A stretch of 64,000 nucleotides of DNA from Lelliottia wanjuensis (lineage in GTDB: Bacteria; Pseudomonadota; Gammaproteobacteria; Enterobacterales; Enterobacteriaceae): the NCBI RefSeq assembly GCF_030238365.1, contig NZ_JASSOT010000063.1, forward strand, positions 62,001 to 126,000, read 5' to 3'. The first letter of the stretch is position 1. The number at the start of each line of letters is the position of its first letter. This document shows positions 26,079 through 37,796 of the stretch, one piece after another. The position numbers and the translations under genes are program-made. Below the pieces are notes generated by a model. The model worked only from the letters and a program-made list of their open reading frames with translations. It did no database searches and was not told the origin of the DNA.

Positions 26079-26690
26079 TTACATGGCGTCCATCGCTTTC
26101 TGCACTTTCCAGATATAGCGTGGAGCCTGTGGTGCCGGGTGATTGTTCACCACATGCTCAAAGAACTCGTCTTTGTCCATGCCGTTAATCTCACTGATGG
26201 CCTTTTTGCGATCCGACGAGAAGGTGCGCAGTAACGCCCCCGCCCCGTTCACGTACGACACCACCAGCGCATACTGCATCACTTCCGGATCTTCGATGCC
26301 TTTCAGCACCCCGTGTTCCAGAATGCTCAGATAGGCGGTCCCCATGGAGATATTGCGCTCCGGGTTTTTCAGCTCACTGGTGGACGGCTGCCCGCTCCAG
26401 CCCATGTAGCGGTAAACTTCGCGCCCGGCGGTGGAGGCTTTCAGCTGCATCAGGCCCACCGCATTGGATTTGCTCACCAGCGTCGGGTTGCCGCCGGATT
26501 CGACCGCAATGATCGCCGTCACCAGACGCGGACTGACGCCCCATGCCTTACCGGCCTGTTCGCTGATCGGCATCCACTGCATCGCGCGTTTAACCGGCAC
26601 TTCCGGGTTCCACGGCGGATTTTGATAATCCTGTTTTGAACTACAGCCCGCCAGCAATACAATCAAAAAAGCAAACCATCTCAATTTCAC
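26079..26690 (-). CDS. emtA: Membrane-bound endolytic murein transglycosylase E
   Basis: Lipoprotein of 203 residues that cleaves peptidoglycan glycan strands endolytically with 1,6-anhydro product. Lipobox LLAGC with acylated C16; catalytic glutamate E64 in [11 protein letters not shown] motifs GLMQLKAS and later YVNGAGALL. Length equals E. coli EmtA/MltE. Divergent from ldcA, another murein enzyme, with a 111-base gap. Confidence 0.94.
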   Translation of the reverse strand: MKLRWFAFLIVLLAGCSSKQDYQNPPWNPEVPVKRAMQWMPISEQAGKAWGVSPRLVTAIIAVESGGNPTLVSKSNAVGLMQLKASTAGREVYRYMGWSGQPSTSELKNPERNISMGTAYLSILEHGVLKGIEDPEVMQYALVVSYVNGAGALLRTFSSDRKKAISEINGMDKDEFFEHVVNNHPAPQAPRYIWKVQKAMDAM

Positions 26691-26801
26691 GTCATCTATC
26701 CTTATAGCCGATCATCGCGGTTAAGCATCCGCCCCTTGAAGCAGACCGCATACAGGCGGCATGATATAGGCATTTAGTTTCTCATTCAGCAAGGATTTGC
26801 C

Positions 26802-27716
26802 ATGTCTCAGTTTCATCTTGTTGCCCCGTCCGGGTACTGCATTAACCAGGACGCCGCCCGGCTTGGCGTGCAGCGCCTGGAAGCGTCCGGCCACAGGGTC
26901 GCTAACCAGACGATTATCCCCCGCCGCCTGCAGCGTTTCGCCGGATCTGAACAGCAAAGAGTGGCTGATATCAACGACCTGGCCACCCTCGAGGGGAAAA
27001 ACCAGATTATTCTGGCGGTGCGCGGCGGGTACGGCGCGAGCCGCTTACTGGACGCGATCGACTGGGACGGACTGGCCCGACGTCAGCAGCAGGACCCGCT
27101 GCTGATTTGCGGTCACAGCGATTTCACGGTGATTCAGCTCGGGCTGCTGGCCCTGCATAACGTCATCACCTTTAGCGGCCCGATGCTGGCGGGGAATTTC
27201 GGCGCGCCGGAGCTGAATGCCTTTACCGAAGAGCACTTCTGGCGCGCGCTGCAAAACCCAACGTTTAGCGTCGAGTGGCAAGGCGATGGCCCGGCGTGTG
27301 AGACCCAGGGACAACTGTGGGGCGGCAATCTGGCGATGCTGGTGTCGCTTGTCGGCACGCCGTGGCTGCCTAAAGTCGACAACGGCATTCTGGTGCTGGA
27401 AGACATCAACGAACATCCGTTCCGCGTCGAACGTATGCTGTTGCAGCTGAAGCACGCGGGTATTCTCGACCGTCAGCGCGCCGTGGTGTTGGGCAGTTTC
27501 AGCGGCGCGACGCCGAACGATTACGATGCGGGTTATACGCTTGAAACGATGATCGATTATCTGCGAACGCGCGTGGATATTCCGGTCATCAGCGGGCTGG
27601 CGTTTGGTCATGAACAGCAGACGGTGACGCTGCCGCTTGGCGCTCAGGCGACGCTTTCGCACTCGCAGGCGGGAAGCCGGTTAACTCTGAGCGGTCATCC
27701 TGTCTTAAAGGCATAA
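26802..27716 (+). CDS. ldcA: Muramoyltetrapeptide L,D-carboxypeptidase
   Basis: Cytoplasmic serine peptidase of 304 residues that trims the terminal D-alanine of recycled murein tetrapeptides. Nucleophile S106 in ICGHSDFT, a glutamate in LEDINEHPFR and a histidine in FGHEQQ form the S66-family Ser-Glu-His set. AAGGA precedes the ATG. Length agrees with E. coli LdcA. Confidence 0.95.
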   Translation: MSQFHLVAPSGYCINQDAARLGVQRLEASGHRVANQTIIPRRLQRFAGSEQQRVADINDLATLEGKNQIILAVRGGYGASRLLDAIDWDGLARRQQQDPLLICGHSDFTVIQLGLLALHNVITFSGPMLAGNFGAPELNAFTEEHFWRALQNPTFSVEWQGDGPACETQGQLWGGNLAMLVSLVGTPWLPKVDNGILVLEDINEHPFRVERMLLQLKHAGILDRQRAVVLGSFSGATPNDYDAGYTLETMIDYLRTRVDIPVISGLAFGHEQQTVTLPLGAQATLSHSQAGSRLTLSGHPVLKA

Positions 27717-27795
27717 AAAAGCCGTATTTCCACCTCAATAAAACGCTGTTTCTGTCGTTAATATGATAGGGTTTTAGTAACAGTCACAACATTGA

Positions 27796-29547
<1,752 letters not shown>

Positions 29548-29576
29548 GTTTATTGCCGGGTAAAGTGCGGTCTGGT

Positions 29577-29611
29577 GCCCTCACCCCGGCCCTCTCCCAC
29601 AGGGAGAGGGG
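29577..29611. repeat. GC-rich hairpin repeat, single copy
   Basis: CCTCACCCCGG followed by CCCTCTCCC-ACA-GGGAGAGGG (hairpin 29590-29610); same family and orientation as the copy at 22544. Lies in the convergent gap of cvrA and dadX. Confidence 0.85.
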
Positions 29612-29621
29612 GAAACCAGAA

Positions 29622-29657
29622 CCGTAGGCCGGATAAGGCGAAGCCGCCATCCGGCAA
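29622..29657. repeat. REP element
   Basis: GTAGGCCGGATAAGGCGAAG followed by CCGCCATCCGGCA is a classical enterobacterial REP palindrome, placed between convergent cvrA and dadX, directly after the hairpin repeat. Confidence 0.88.
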
Positions 29658-29661
29658 GAAG

Positions 29662-30732
29662 TTACACCGTCACAACCGGCACGCGCGGAGCCAAAGCGGT
29701 CAACAACTCGTACCCCACCGTCCCCGCCGCTGCGGCCACGTCATCCACTTTAACCTCGTTCCCCCACAGCTCCACCGGCGAACCGATGCCTGCCTGCGGA
29801 CACGGGGTGAGATCCACCGCCATCATATCCATCGAAACCGTGCCGACGGTGCCGGTACGTACTCCGTCGATCCACACCGGTGTGCCCGTTGGAGCGATGC
29901 GCGGATAACCGTCCGCATAGCCGCCCGCCACGATGCCGATACGCTGCTCGCCCGTCGAGCGATAGCGGCTTCCATACCCCACGGTGTCGCCCGCTTTTAA
30001 CGTCTGAATACCGATAATTTCACTGCGCAAGGTCATCACCGGTTTCAGGCCGCTGTTGGCAATGTCCTGCCACTGGCCCGACGGCGACGCGCCGTAGAGA
30101 ATAATCCCCGGCCGCACCCAGTCATAATGAGCTTCCGGGTGCCAGAGCGTGGCGGCGGAGTTCGACAGGGAACGGGCGCACTCCAGCCCTTCTGCCGCCT
30201 GGTTGATACGCACCATCGCATCGTTGATGCCGTCCGGCTTTTCGGCGTCGGCGAAGTGCGCCATCAGCGTCATCTCGCCGACGTTTTTCAGGGCCCGCAG
30301 CTGTTGCCACACCGTATGGACACGATCCGGCTGGAAGCCGAGACGGTTCATGCCGCTGTTCACTTTCAAATAGATGTCCAGCGGCGCGTGGAGTTTGGCA
30401 TTTTGCAGGGCTTTGATTTGCCAGTTGCTGTGCACGCTGGTGGTCAGACGGTACTTATCCAGCAGCGGCAGCTCATCGGCGTGGAAGAAACCTTCGAGCA
30501 GCAGGATCGGCCCTTTCCAGCCGCGCTCGCGCAGCAGGATCGCCTCTTCCAGATTCAGCAGGGCAAAACCATCCGTCGCACTGAGCGCACTCCAGATGGA
30601 CTCAATTCCGTGGCCGTAGCAGTTGGCTTTCACCACCGACCAGACGCGAGAGCCCGGCGCAGCACGGCGGACAATCTGCAGGTTGTTTTTCAGCGCCTGC
30701 AGATCCAGCTGAGCCAGAATAGGACGGGACAT
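29662..30732 (-). CDS. dadX: Catabolic alanine racemase
   Basis: PLP-dependent racemase of 356 residues converting L-alanine to D-alanine for oxidation by DadA. PLP lysine K35 in VVKANCYGHG; the opposite-face tyrosine lies in VGYGSRYRS; HFADAEKP and the C-terminal YELLTALAPRVP are family segments. Twelve bases after dadA in one operon identifies it as dadX rather than the biosynthetic alr. Confidence 0.95.
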   Translation of the reverse strand: MSRPILAQLDLQALKNNLQIVRRAAPGSRVWSVVKANCYGHGIESIWSALSATDGFALLNLEEAILLRERGWKGPILLLEGFFHADELPLLDKYRLTTSVHSNWQIKALQNAKLHAPLDIYLKVNSGMNRLGFQPDRVHTVWQQLRALKNVGEMTLMAHFADAEKPDGINDAMVRINQAAEGLECARSLSNSAATLWHPEAHYDWVRPGIILYGASPSGQWQDIANSGLKPVMTLRSEIIGIQTLKAGDTVGYGSRYRSTGEQRIGIVAGGYADGYPRIAPTGTPVWIDGVRTGTVGTVSMDMMAVDLTPCPQAGIGSPVELWGNEVKVDDVAAAAGTVGYELLTALAPRVPVVTV

Positions 30733-30744
30733 GACAGCTCCTTG

Positions 30745-32043
30745 TTAATTATGCGCGCCATGCAGATGCTGCGGGCGAGATGGCGTGAATCCGGACTGAT
30801 AGCGCGCGGCGCTTAAGTCATCAAACGGAATCGCCGGGGTGCGGCCCGAGATCAAATCACTCAGCAGCTGACCCGAACCGCAGGCCATGGTCCAGCCCAG
30901 GGTTCCGTGGCCGGTGTTGGTCCATAAGTTCTTAAACGGCGTGCGGCCGACAATCGGCGTGCCGTCCGGGGTCATAGGACGTAAACCGGTCCAGAACGTG
31001 GCCTGCTCGACAAAGCCCCCGCGCGGGAACAGATCGCGCACCACCATCTCCAGGGTTTCGCGGCGCGGTTGCAGCAATTCCGTGTTAAAGCCGACAATCT
31101 CCGCCATGCCGCCGACGCGAATTCGGTCATCGAAACGGGTAATGGCGATTTTGTAGGTTTCATCAAGGATAGTTGAAACCGGCGCACCGTTGTCCTCTTT
31201 CACCGGAATGGTCAGCGAGTAGCCCTTGAGTGGATAGACCGGAATATCGAGAATGCCTTTCAGCATCGCCGTGGAGTAGGAACCGAACGCCATGACGTAG
31301 GCATCGGCTTTGATCACTTCCTCGCCGCACTTCACGCCGTAGATTTTTTCGCTTTCGTACAGGAGCTTATCGACAGCGGTGTTGTAGCGGAACGTCACGC
31401 CCGCCTGCTCGCACATCTTCGCCAGACGCTGGGTAAAGAGCTGGCAGTCGCCGGTTTCGTCGTTCGGCAGACGCAACCCGCCCGTCAGTTTGTGTGCCAC
31501 TTCTGCCAGCGCCGGTTCCACCTGCGCCAGCTGACTGGCTTCGAGCAGCTGATACGGCACGCCCGCATCCTGCAACACGGCGATATCGCGGGTGGCGTTT
31601 TCATACTGCTGCGCGGTGCGGAACAGCTGGAGCGTGCCGCCCTGCCGTCCTTCGTATTCAATTCCGGTGGAGTGGCGTAGCTCTTTCAGGCAGTCGCGGC
31701 TGTACTCCGCCAGACGCACCATGCGGCCTTTGTTTTCCATGTAATGGCGCGTGTCGCAGTTGCGCAGCATCTGCCACATCCATTTGAGCTGAAACTGGGT
31801 GCCGTCGAGGCTGATTGCCAGCGGCGCGTGGCGCTGGAACATCCATTTGATGGCTTTCAGCGGTACGCCCGGAGCCGCCCACGGAGCCGCATAGCCAGGG
31901 GAGATCTGCCCGGCGTTAGCCGCGCTGGTCTCCAGTGCCGGTCCCGGTTCGCGATCGATGACCGTCACCTCATGCCCTGCCTGACTTAAATACCAGGCGC
32001 TGGTGACGCCGACAACCCCACTTCCCAGTATGACAACTCGCAT
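30745..32043 (-). CDS. dadA: D-amino acid dehydrogenase
   Basis: Membrane-associated FAD enzyme of 432 residues that oxidises D-alanine to pyruvate and passes electrons to quinones. [19 protein letters not shown] is the ADP-binding Rossmann start; [13 protein letters not shown] near the end is the second FAD segment. I use the ATG at 32041-32043 with GGAG 5 bases upstream; the GTG two codons earlier would overlap that site. Length identical to E. coli DadA. Confidence 0.96.
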   Translation of the reverse strand: MRVVILGSGVVGVTSAWYLSQAGHEVTVIDREPGPALETSAANAGQISPGYAAPWAAPGVPLKAIKWMFQRHAPLAISLDGTQFQLKWMWQMLRNCDTRHYMENKGRMVRLAEYSRDCLKELRHSTGIEYEGRQGGTLQLFRTAQQYENATRDIAVLQDAGVPYQLLEASQLAQVEPALAEVAHKLTGGLRLPNDETGDCQLFTQRLAKMCEQAGVTFRYNTAVDKLLYESEKIYGVKCGEEVIKADAYVMAFGSYSTAMLKGILDIPVYPLKGYSLTIPVKEDNGAPVSTILDETYKIAITRFDDRIRVGGMAEIVGFNTELLQPRRETLEMVVRDLFPRGGFVEQATFWTGLRPMTPDGTPIVGRTPFKNLWTNTGHGTLGWTMACGSGQLLSDLISGRTPAIPFDDLSAARYQSGFTPSRPQHLHGAHN

Positions 32044-32131
32044 AGCCACTCCGTTATGAGCAAAAGAACAATCTTCTAATTACAGATTGATAACCTAGTT
32101 GAAAATATTATTCAACATACGACTTTTTTAT

Positions 32132-32147
32132 GGTGACTTATCTCACA
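32132..32147 (-). promoter_or_regulatory. Candidate CRP site of dadAX
   Basis: GGTGA-CTTATC-TCACA matches the CRP consensus TGTGA-N6-TCACA in 9 of 10 defined bases, 89 bases upstream of dadA. The E. coli dad operon is CRP-activated and Lrp-controlled, so this is expected. The rest of the 323-base gap between dadA and ycgB is AT-rich and shows no gene. Confidence 0.55.
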
Positions 32148-32366
32148 TCTTCCCCAGCCAGCGGGGATAGCGGTTATTTAGGATCTTTTCCTGCGCGCTC
32201 TTTTTAGCCAGCAGAATATTCTGCGAGACACCCGTTTCCTGCGGGATCGAAAACGGGAAATCGCAAAGAAAAAATTTCTGTGTCAGCACGCTTTTCAATG
32301 CGTTGATCTATGCTTGAAAAGAGGTTCTCCAGATCAGAGAGAGCTATCAATAACGAGGGCGCGCTA

Positions 32367-33899
32367 ATGGCTACACTTGACTCCATATCCAAGGACAGCA
32401 CTCGTCTCAGCGATGGACCCGACTGGACCTTCGAGCTGCTGGATGTCTATCTGGCCGAGATCGACCGGGTAGCGAAGCTGTATCGGCTGGACACCTATCC
32501 GCACCAGATCGAAGTCATTACCTCCGAACAGATGATGGACGCCTACTCCAGCGTCGGGATGCCGATCAACTATCCGCACTGGTCGTTCGGCAAGAAATTC
32601 ATTGAGACAGAGCGGCTCTACAAGCACGGCCAGCAGGGCCTGGCGTATGAGATCGTCATTAACTCCAACCCGTGTATCGCTTATCTGATGGAAGAGAACA
32701 CCATTACCATGCAGGCGCTGGTGATGGCGCACGCCTGTTACGGGCACAACTCGTTCTTTAAAAATAACTATCTGTTCCGCAGCTGGACCGATGCCAGCTC
32801 GATTGTCGATTACCTGATCTTCGCGCGGAAATACATTACCGAATGCGAAGAGCGTTACGGCGTGGATGAGGTGGAGAAACTGCTCGACTCCTGTCACGCG
32901 CTGATGAATTACGGCGTTGACCGCTACAAACGTCCGCAAAAAATCTCCCTGCAGGAGGAGAAAGCGCGGCAGAAAAGTCGCGAAGAGTATCTGCAAAGCC
33001 AGGTGAATATGCTGTGGCGTACCCTGCCGAAACGCGAAGAGGAGAAGACGATCGCCGAAGCGCGGCGTTATCCGTCTGAGCCGCAGGAGAACTTACTCTA
33101 CTTTATGGAAAAAAATGCGCCGCTGCTTGAACCCTGGCAGCGGGAAATCTTGCGTATCGTGCGTAAGGTGAGCCAGTATTTTTATCCGCAAAAACAGACC
33201 CAGGTGATGAACGAGGGCTGGGCGACGTTCTGGCACTACACCATCCTCAATCACCTGTATGACGAAGGCAAAGTGACCGAGCGGTTTATGCTCGAGTTTT
33301 TGCACAGCCACACTAACGTGGTGTTCCAGCCGCCGTACAACAGCCCGTGGTACAGTGGGATTAACCCGTATGCCCTCGGCTTTGCGATGTTCCAGGATAT
33401 CAAACGCATCTGTCAGTCGCCGACGGAAGAGGATAAATACTGGTTCCCGGACATTGCCGGGTCCGACTGGCTGGAGACGCTGCATTTCGCGATGCGCGAC
33501 TTTAAGGACGAGAGCTTTATCAGCCAGTTTATGTCGCCGAAAATCATGCGTGATTTCCGCTTCTTCACGGTGCTGGACGACGACCGGAATAACTACCTGG
33601 AGATTTCGGCGATTCATAACGAAGAGGGGTATCGTGAGATCCGCTCGCGTCTCTCTTCTCAGTACAATCTGAGCAATCTGGAGCCGAATATTCAGGTGTG
33701 GAACGTGGATTTACGCGGCGATCGCTCGCTGACGCTGCGCTATATTCCGCACAACCGCGCGCCGCTGGATAAAGGACGTAAAGAGGTGCTCAAGCATGTT
33801 CATCGCCTGTGGGGGTTTGACGTGCTGATGGAGCAGCAGAACGAGGACGGTAGCGTGGAGTTGCTGGAGCGGTGTCCGGCGCGGGCTAACACGTTGTGA
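32367..33899 (+). CDS. ycgB: SpoVR-family protein
   Basis: Cytoplasmic protein of 510 residues, the same length as E. coli YcgB, from the ATG at MATLDSISKD; the longer frame adds 19 leader residues. The SpoVR-like domain covers most of it, with conserved HACYGHNSFFKNNYLF and NEGWATFWHYTILN histidine/glutamate motifs that resemble a metal site. Function is not firmly known; E. coli ycgB is RpoS-dependent and the Bacillus relative affects spore cortex. Confidence 0.93.
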   Translation: MATLDSISKDSTRLSDGPDWTFELLDVYLAEIDRVAKLYRLDTYPHQIEVITSEQMMDAYSSVGMPINYPHWSFGKKFIETERLYKHGQQGLAYEIVINSNPCIAYLMEENTITMQALVMAHACYGHNSFFKNNYLFRSWTDASSIVDYLIFARKYITECEERYGVDEVEKLLDSCHALMNYGVDRYKRPQKISLQEEKARQKSREEYLQSQVNMLWRTLPKREEEKTIAEARRYPSEPQENLLYFMEKNAPLLEPWQREILRIVRKVSQYFYPQKQTQVMNEGWATFWHYTILNHLYDEGKVTERFMLEFLHSHTNVVFQPPYNSPWYSGINPYALGFAMFQDIKRICQSPTEEDKYWFPDIAGSDWLETLHFAMRDFKDESFISQFMSPKIMRDFRFFTVLDDDRNNYLEISAIHNEEGYREIRSRLSSQYNLSNLEPNIQVWNVDLRGDRSLTLRYIPHNRAPLDKGRKEVLKHVHRLWGFDVLMEQQNEDGSVELLERCPARANTL

Positions 33900-33929
33900 T
33901 GGGTGCCGGGTTGACTCTCTGCGGCCTGT

Positions 33930-33970
33930 TTGCCGGGTGGCGGCTGACGCCTTACCCGGCCTACAAAATG
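33930..33970. repeat. REP element
   Basis: GCCGGGTGGCGGCTGACGCC followed by TTACCCGGCCTACAAAATG, a REP palindrome in the convergent gap of ycgB and fadR; its half matches the units of the 16301-16740 array. Confidence 0.8.
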
Positions 33971-33983
33971 CATCGTCGTCGGG

Positions 33984-34016
33984 CAAAAAAAACCTCTCGA
34001 AAGAGAGGTTTTTTAT
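33984..34016. terminator. Bidirectional intrinsic terminator, ycgB/fadR
   Basis: AACCTCTC-GAAA-GAGAGGTT with an A-run before and a T-run after, so it works on both strands. A GAAA-type loop adds stability. Serves convergent ycgB and fadR. Confidence 0.93.
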
Positions 34017-34018
34017 TT

Positions 34019-34738
34019 TCAATGACCGTGAATCGCCAAATCGCCCGGCAGATTCTTCTGCATCCGGTGCCAGATCTCGCCACTGTCGTGGCCGTAACGG
34101 CGCACCGTTTCGTAAACCTGATCGTGCAGACCTTCGGTGCAGAGCTCACTCAGCTTGTGGTAGAAACCGAGCGCCAGGCTGCGCGCTTCCGGATTGGCGA
34201 AGTAATGACGACCAATGCGGGTATAGAGCCCTTTCATGCCGTTGAGGATCAGCCCGTAAATCGGGTTGCCCGAGGCAAACGCCAGACCGCGGAAAATGTT
34301 GTAATCCAGCGTCGCGAAGGCATCTGCGTGATCGTCAACCGCAGAGGCGGTTGCCAGCACTTCCAGCGCCTTATCAGGGTGCTGACGGAATGCGGTGCGG
34401 ATAAAGATGGTGGAAATGTTGGTGCGCACCGACAGCAGATTATCGATCAGCTGCGGAACGCTCTCATGATCGAGACGGGCGAGCGTTTCAAGAATATTCA
34501 GACCCGACGTTTCCCAGAAGTTATTCACTTTGGTCGGTTTGCCGTGTTGAATCGTCAACCAGCCATCACGTGCCAGACGCTGAAGAACTTCGCGTAAAGT
34601 GGTACGTGTTACGCCAATCAGTTCAGAAAGTTCACGTTCAGCGGGAAGGATCGTTCCAGGGGCGAAACGGTTATTCCAGATGCTTTCAATGATGTACTCT
34701 TCAGCGAAACCCGCCGGGCTTTGCGCCTTTATGACCAT
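34019..34738 (-). CDS. fadR: Fatty-acid metabolism regulator
   Basis: GntR-family regulator of 239 residues, same length as E. coli FadR. It represses fad genes and activates fabA/fabB; long-chain acyl-CoA releases it. The winged helix reads [20 protein letters not shown], and the all-helical acyl-CoA domain follows from about residue 80. A FadR-like box is visible upstream of fadD in this window. Divergent from nhaB. Confidence 0.96.
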   Translation of the reverse strand: MVIKAQSPAGFAEEYIIESIWNNRFAPGTILPAERELSELIGVTRTTLREVLQRLARDGWLTIQHGKPTKVNNFWETSGLNILETLARLDHESVPQLIDNLLSVRTNISTIFIRTAFRQHPDKALEVLATASAVDDHADAFATLDYNIFRGLAFASGNPIYGLILNGMKGLYTRIGRHYFANPEARSLALGFYHKLSELCTEGLHDQVYETVRRYGHDSGEIWHRMQKNLPGDLAIHGH

Positions 34739-34939
34739 AGTGAGATTTCCATTACACAGCTTTAGCTAATTCACTCATCATACCAGAGGCTGACAGGCGC
34801 AGGTAGCGCAGCGACGCGGGAAAAAAGGGATCGCCGTTTCATTTCTGTTAAATACCCGTCCCCGCTGCGTGACCGTTATTCATGCAAATTGTGCGTATAA
34901 TAATGTTTTGCTTAACTTTGGCGAGGAAGGAACTCTCTG

Positions 34940-36478
34940 GTGGAAATGTCTTATGGACGCGCCCTGTGGCGCAATTTTTTAGGCCAGTCTCCCGACTGGT
35001 ACAAGCTCACGTTACTCACTTTTCTGATCCTCAACCCGCTGGTGTTTATCTTTTCGCCATTTACCGCCGGATGGCTGCTGGTGGCGGAGTTTATCTTCGC
35101 TCTGGCGATGGCGCTGAAATGCTACCCGCTGCTCCCCGGCGGGCTGCTGGCGATTGAAGCGGTGTTCATCGGGATGACCAGCGCCGAGCGCGTCAAACAC
35201 GAGCTGGCCACCAACCTCGAAGTGCTCCTGCTGCTGATCTTTATGGTCGCCGGGATCTACTTTATGAAACAGCTGCTGCTGTTCATCTTCACGCGGTTAT
35301 TGCTGAGCATTCGGTCCAAAACCGTGCTCTCCCTCTCCTTCTGTCTCGCCGCCGCGTTTCTCTCCGCATTCCTCGATGCGCTGACGGTGGTGGCGGTCGT
35401 GATCAGCGTCGCGGTCGGTTTTTACGCCATTTATCATCGCGTGGTGTCGTCTAAACCCGAGAGCGATCTGCAGGATGACAGCCAGATTGAAACGCCGAAG
35501 CGCGAGGTGCTGGAACAATTCCGCGCATTCTTGCGCAGCCTGATGATGCACGCGGGCGTCGGTACCGCGCTCGGCGGCGTGATGACCATGGTCGGCGAGC
35601 CGCAAAATCTGATTATCGCCAAAGCGGCGGGCTGGAACTTTACAGAGTTCTTCCTGCGCATCGCGCCGGTGAGTGTTCCGGTCTTTTTCTGCGGTTTAGT
35701 CACCTGCGTGCTGCTGGAAAAAACCAAAAGCTTCGGGTATGGCGCACAGCTGCCGGGGCCGGTGCGCGACGTGCTGCACGAGTTTGATCTGAAAAGCCGT
35801 CGCCAGCGCACGCGTCAGGAGAAGCTGGCCCTGATAGCGCAGGGTGTCATCGGCGTGTGGCTGATCATCGCCCTGGCGTTTCACCTGGCGGAGGTCGGGC
35901 TGATTGGCCTGTCGGTGATTATTCTCGCCACCTCGTTTACCGGCGTGACCGATGAACATGCCATCGGCAAAGCTTTTACCGAGGCACTGCCCTTTACCGC
36001 CCTGCTGGCGGTGTTTTTTGCCATTGTGGCGGTGATTGTCGATCAGCAGCTGTTTTCGCCGATTATCGACTTTGTTCTGCGGGCGTCTCCAGACTCGCAG
36101 CTGTCGCTGTTTTATCTGTTTAACGGCCTGCTCTCATCCATTTCTGATAACGTGTTTGTCGGGTCGGTGTATATCAACGAAGCCAAATCCGCGCTGGAGC
36201 ATGGCGTTATCAGCATTAATCAGTTTGAGCTGCTGGCGGTGGCGATCAATACCGGCACCAATCTGCCGTCGGTGGCGACACCGAACGGCCAGGCGGCGTT
36301 CCTGTTCCTGCTGACCTCGGCGCTGGCCCCGCTGATTCGTCTCTCTTACGGGCGGATGGTGTGGATGGCGCTGCCGTATACGCTGGTATTAACGCTGGTC
36401 GGTTTGCTGTGCGTCAAATTTACCCTCATTCCTTATACGCAATGGTTGTTGCATATAGGTATACTGGCCGCGCATTAA
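34940..36478 (+). CDS. nhaB: Na+/H+ antiporter NhaB
   Basis: Electrogenic sodium:proton exchanger of 512 residues (E. coli 513) with about 12 helices. Conserved segments include [20 protein letters not shown] and [18 protein letters not shown]. The GTG at 34940 gives the family start [16 protein letters not shown] and has GAAGGA upstream; the ATG two codons later is less likely. Confidence 0.95.
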   Translation: MEMSYGRALWRNFLGQSPDWYKLTLLTFLILNPLVFIFSPFTAGWLLVAEFIFALAMALKCYPLLPGGLLAIEAVFIGMTSAERVKHELATNLEVLLLLIFMVAGIYFMKQLLLFIFTRLLLSIRSKTVLSLSFCLAAAFLSAFLDALTVVAVVISVAVGFYAIYHRVVSSKPESDLQDDSQIETPKREVLEQFRAFLRSLMMHAGVGTALGGVMTMVGEPQNLIIAKAAGWNFTEFFLRIAPVSVPVFFCGLVTCVLLEKTKSFGYGAQLPGPVRDVLHEFDLKSRRQRTRQEKLALIAQGVIGVWLIIALAFHLAEVGLIGLSVIILATSFTGVTDEHAIGKAFTEALPFTALLAVFFAIVAVIVDQQLFSPIIDFVLRASPDSQLSLFYLFNGLLSSISDNVFVGSVYINEAKSALEHGVISINQFELLAVAINTGTNLPSVATPNGQAAFLFLLTSALAPLIRLSYGRMVWMALPYTLVLTLVGLLCVKFTLIPYTQWLLHIGILAAH

Positions 36479-36489
36479 GTCCCTGAATT

Positions 36490-36513
36490 CGGGCAGTTCG
36501 CTGCCCGGTTTGA
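36490..36513 (+). terminator. Hairpin after nhaB
   Basis: CGGGCAG-TTCG-CTGCCCG, a 7-base stem with the very stable UUCG loop, 12 bases after the nhaB stop, then GTTTGACTTT. The U-tract is interrupted, so termination may be partial. Confidence 0.6.
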
Positions 36514-36622
36514 CTTTCTGCATTATAAACATCCAATTACGTTTTATTTTGCCAGGTGGATCTGGCGCTTAAAGCGTTTTGGTTTACACTGCGCTTTCTA
36601 AGCCTGTTCCAGGGAAATGATT

Positions 36623-37153
36623 ATGTTGCGATTTTTGAACCAGTGCTCTCGCGGTCGCGGAGCGTGGTTGTTGATGGCCCTGACCGCCTTTGCGCTGGAA
36701 ATGGTAGCGCTGTGGTTCCAGCATGTGATGTTGCTGAAACCTTGTGTGTTGTGTATTTACGAACGTTGTGCGCTGTTCGGCATCATGGGTGCGGGTCTGG
36801 TCGGGGCAATTGCGCCGAAATCCCCACTGCGTTATGCCGGGATCGCCATTTGGTTGTACAGTGCCTGGAAAGGCATTGAGCTGGCCTGGCAGCACACTAT
36901 GATGCAGCTGCATCCGTCGCCATTTATGACCTGCGATTTTGCCGCCCGCTTCCCGAGCTGGCTGCCGCTGGACAAATGGCTGCCGCAGGTGTTTGTTGCC
37001 TCCGGTGACTGCTCTGTTCGTCAGTGGGAATTTCTGACGCTGGAGATGCCGCAGTGGCTGGTCGGTATTTTCGTCGCCTACTTCGTGATAGCGCTGCTGG
37101 TGCTGATTGCCCAGCCGTTCAAACCGAAAAAACGCGATTTGTTTGGAAGATAA
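36623..37153 (+). CDS. dsbB: Disulfide bond formation protein B
   Basis: Inner-membrane quinone reductase of 176 residues that reoxidises DsbA. Four helices; the two essential pairs are C41/C44 in KPCVLC and C104/C130 in the second periplasmic loop, the E. coli numbering. I take the second ATG (36623), 8 bases from AGGG, giving MLRFLNQCS; the ATG at 36617 is too close to the site. Confidence 0.95.
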   Translation: MLRFLNQCSRGRGAWLLMALTAFALEMVALWFQHVMLLKPCVLCIYERCALFGIMGAGLVGAIAPKSPLRYAGIAIWLYSAWKGIELAWQHTMMQLHPSPFMTCDFAARFPSWLPLDKWLPQVFVASGDCSVRQWEFLTLEMPQWLVGIFVAYFVIALLVLIAQPFKPKKRDLFGR

Positions 37154-37162
37154 GTGTTTTCT

Positions 37163-37195
37163 CCCTCTCCCGTGGGAGAGGGCCGGGGTGAGGGC
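37163..37195. repeat. GC-rich hairpin repeat, inverted copy
   Basis: CCCTCTCCC-GT-GGGAGAGGG then CCGGGGTGAGGGC: the reverse orientation of the copies at 22544 and 29577. Lies after dsbB. Confidence 0.85.
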
Positions 37196-37231
37196 AACAG
37201 GCCGCACCGTACACACCGCCCAACCCCCAAC

Positions 37232-37257
37232 AAAAAACCCGCCTCGGCGGGTTTTTT
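37232..37257. terminator. Bidirectional intrinsic terminator, dsbB/ycgN
   Basis: AAAAAACCCGCC-TC-GGCGGGTTTTTT is a perfect inverted repeat with A- and T-runs, serving convergent dsbB and ycgN. Confidence 0.93.
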
Positions 37258-37259
37258 AT

Positions 37260-37703
37260 TTATGCACGTTTAGGATGGTTGAGAATATGGTCTTCCCAGT
37301 CCTGCACTTCAGACTCTTTCACCGCAATATGTCTCACCGAGATACGCTCGCCGTGCATCGCCGCTTTTGAGCCCGTCAGCAGCGGGTGCCAGTCCGGCAA
37401 TCCTTTCCCTTCCGCCAGCAGACGATACGCGCAGGTGTGCGGCAGCCATTCAAAGGTCGGGAGATTGTCGCGGGTCAGCTTGATGCAATCCGGCTCGTAC
37501 TCGAAACGGCGCTCGTAGTTACGGCACTGACAGGTTTTGATATTCAGCTGCTTGCAGGCAACGTTGGTGAAGTAGATTTCGTCCGTGTCTTCGTCCATCA
37601 GCTTGTGCAGGCAGCACTGCCCGCAGCCGTCACACAGCGATTCCCACTCCACGTCGGTCATTTCGTCGAGAGTCTTGCTTTGCCAGAAAGGGGTTTCGCT
37701 CAT
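37260..37703 (-). CDS. ycgN: YcgN, UPF0260 cysteine-cluster protein
   Basis: Soluble protein of 147 residues with the CxxCGQCC-type cluster [13 protein letters not shown] and later [17 protein letters not shown] and a cysteine in LPHTCAYRL; the pattern suggests a zinc or iron-sulfur site. Function unknown. I use the ATG at 37701-37703 (MSETPFWQ, as in relatives); a GTG four codons upstream is possible. Confidence 0.9.
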   Translation of the reverse strand: MSETPFWQSKTLDEMTDVEWESLCDGCGQCCLHKLMDEDTDEIYFTNVACKQLNIKTCQCRNYERRFEYEPDCIKLTRDNLPTFEWLPHTCAYRLLAEGKGLPDWHPLLTGSKAAMHGERISVRHIAVKESEVQDWEDHILNHPKRA

Positions 37704-37766
37704 AGGGATGTCCACACGTCAAAAGAAAGCGCACCTTATAACCAGTCTGGCACGTGGATGCAAGTT

Positions 37767-37789
37767 TTGCCGCCGAATAACGGCGGCAA
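37767..37789. other. Perfect hairpin between ycgM and ycgN
   Basis: TTGCCGCCG-AATAA-CGGCGGCAA has 9-base perfect arms. No T-run follows on the minus strand, so it is more likely a transcript stabiliser or processing signal than a terminator. Confidence 0.5.
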
Positions 37790-37796
37790 GGGGGTT

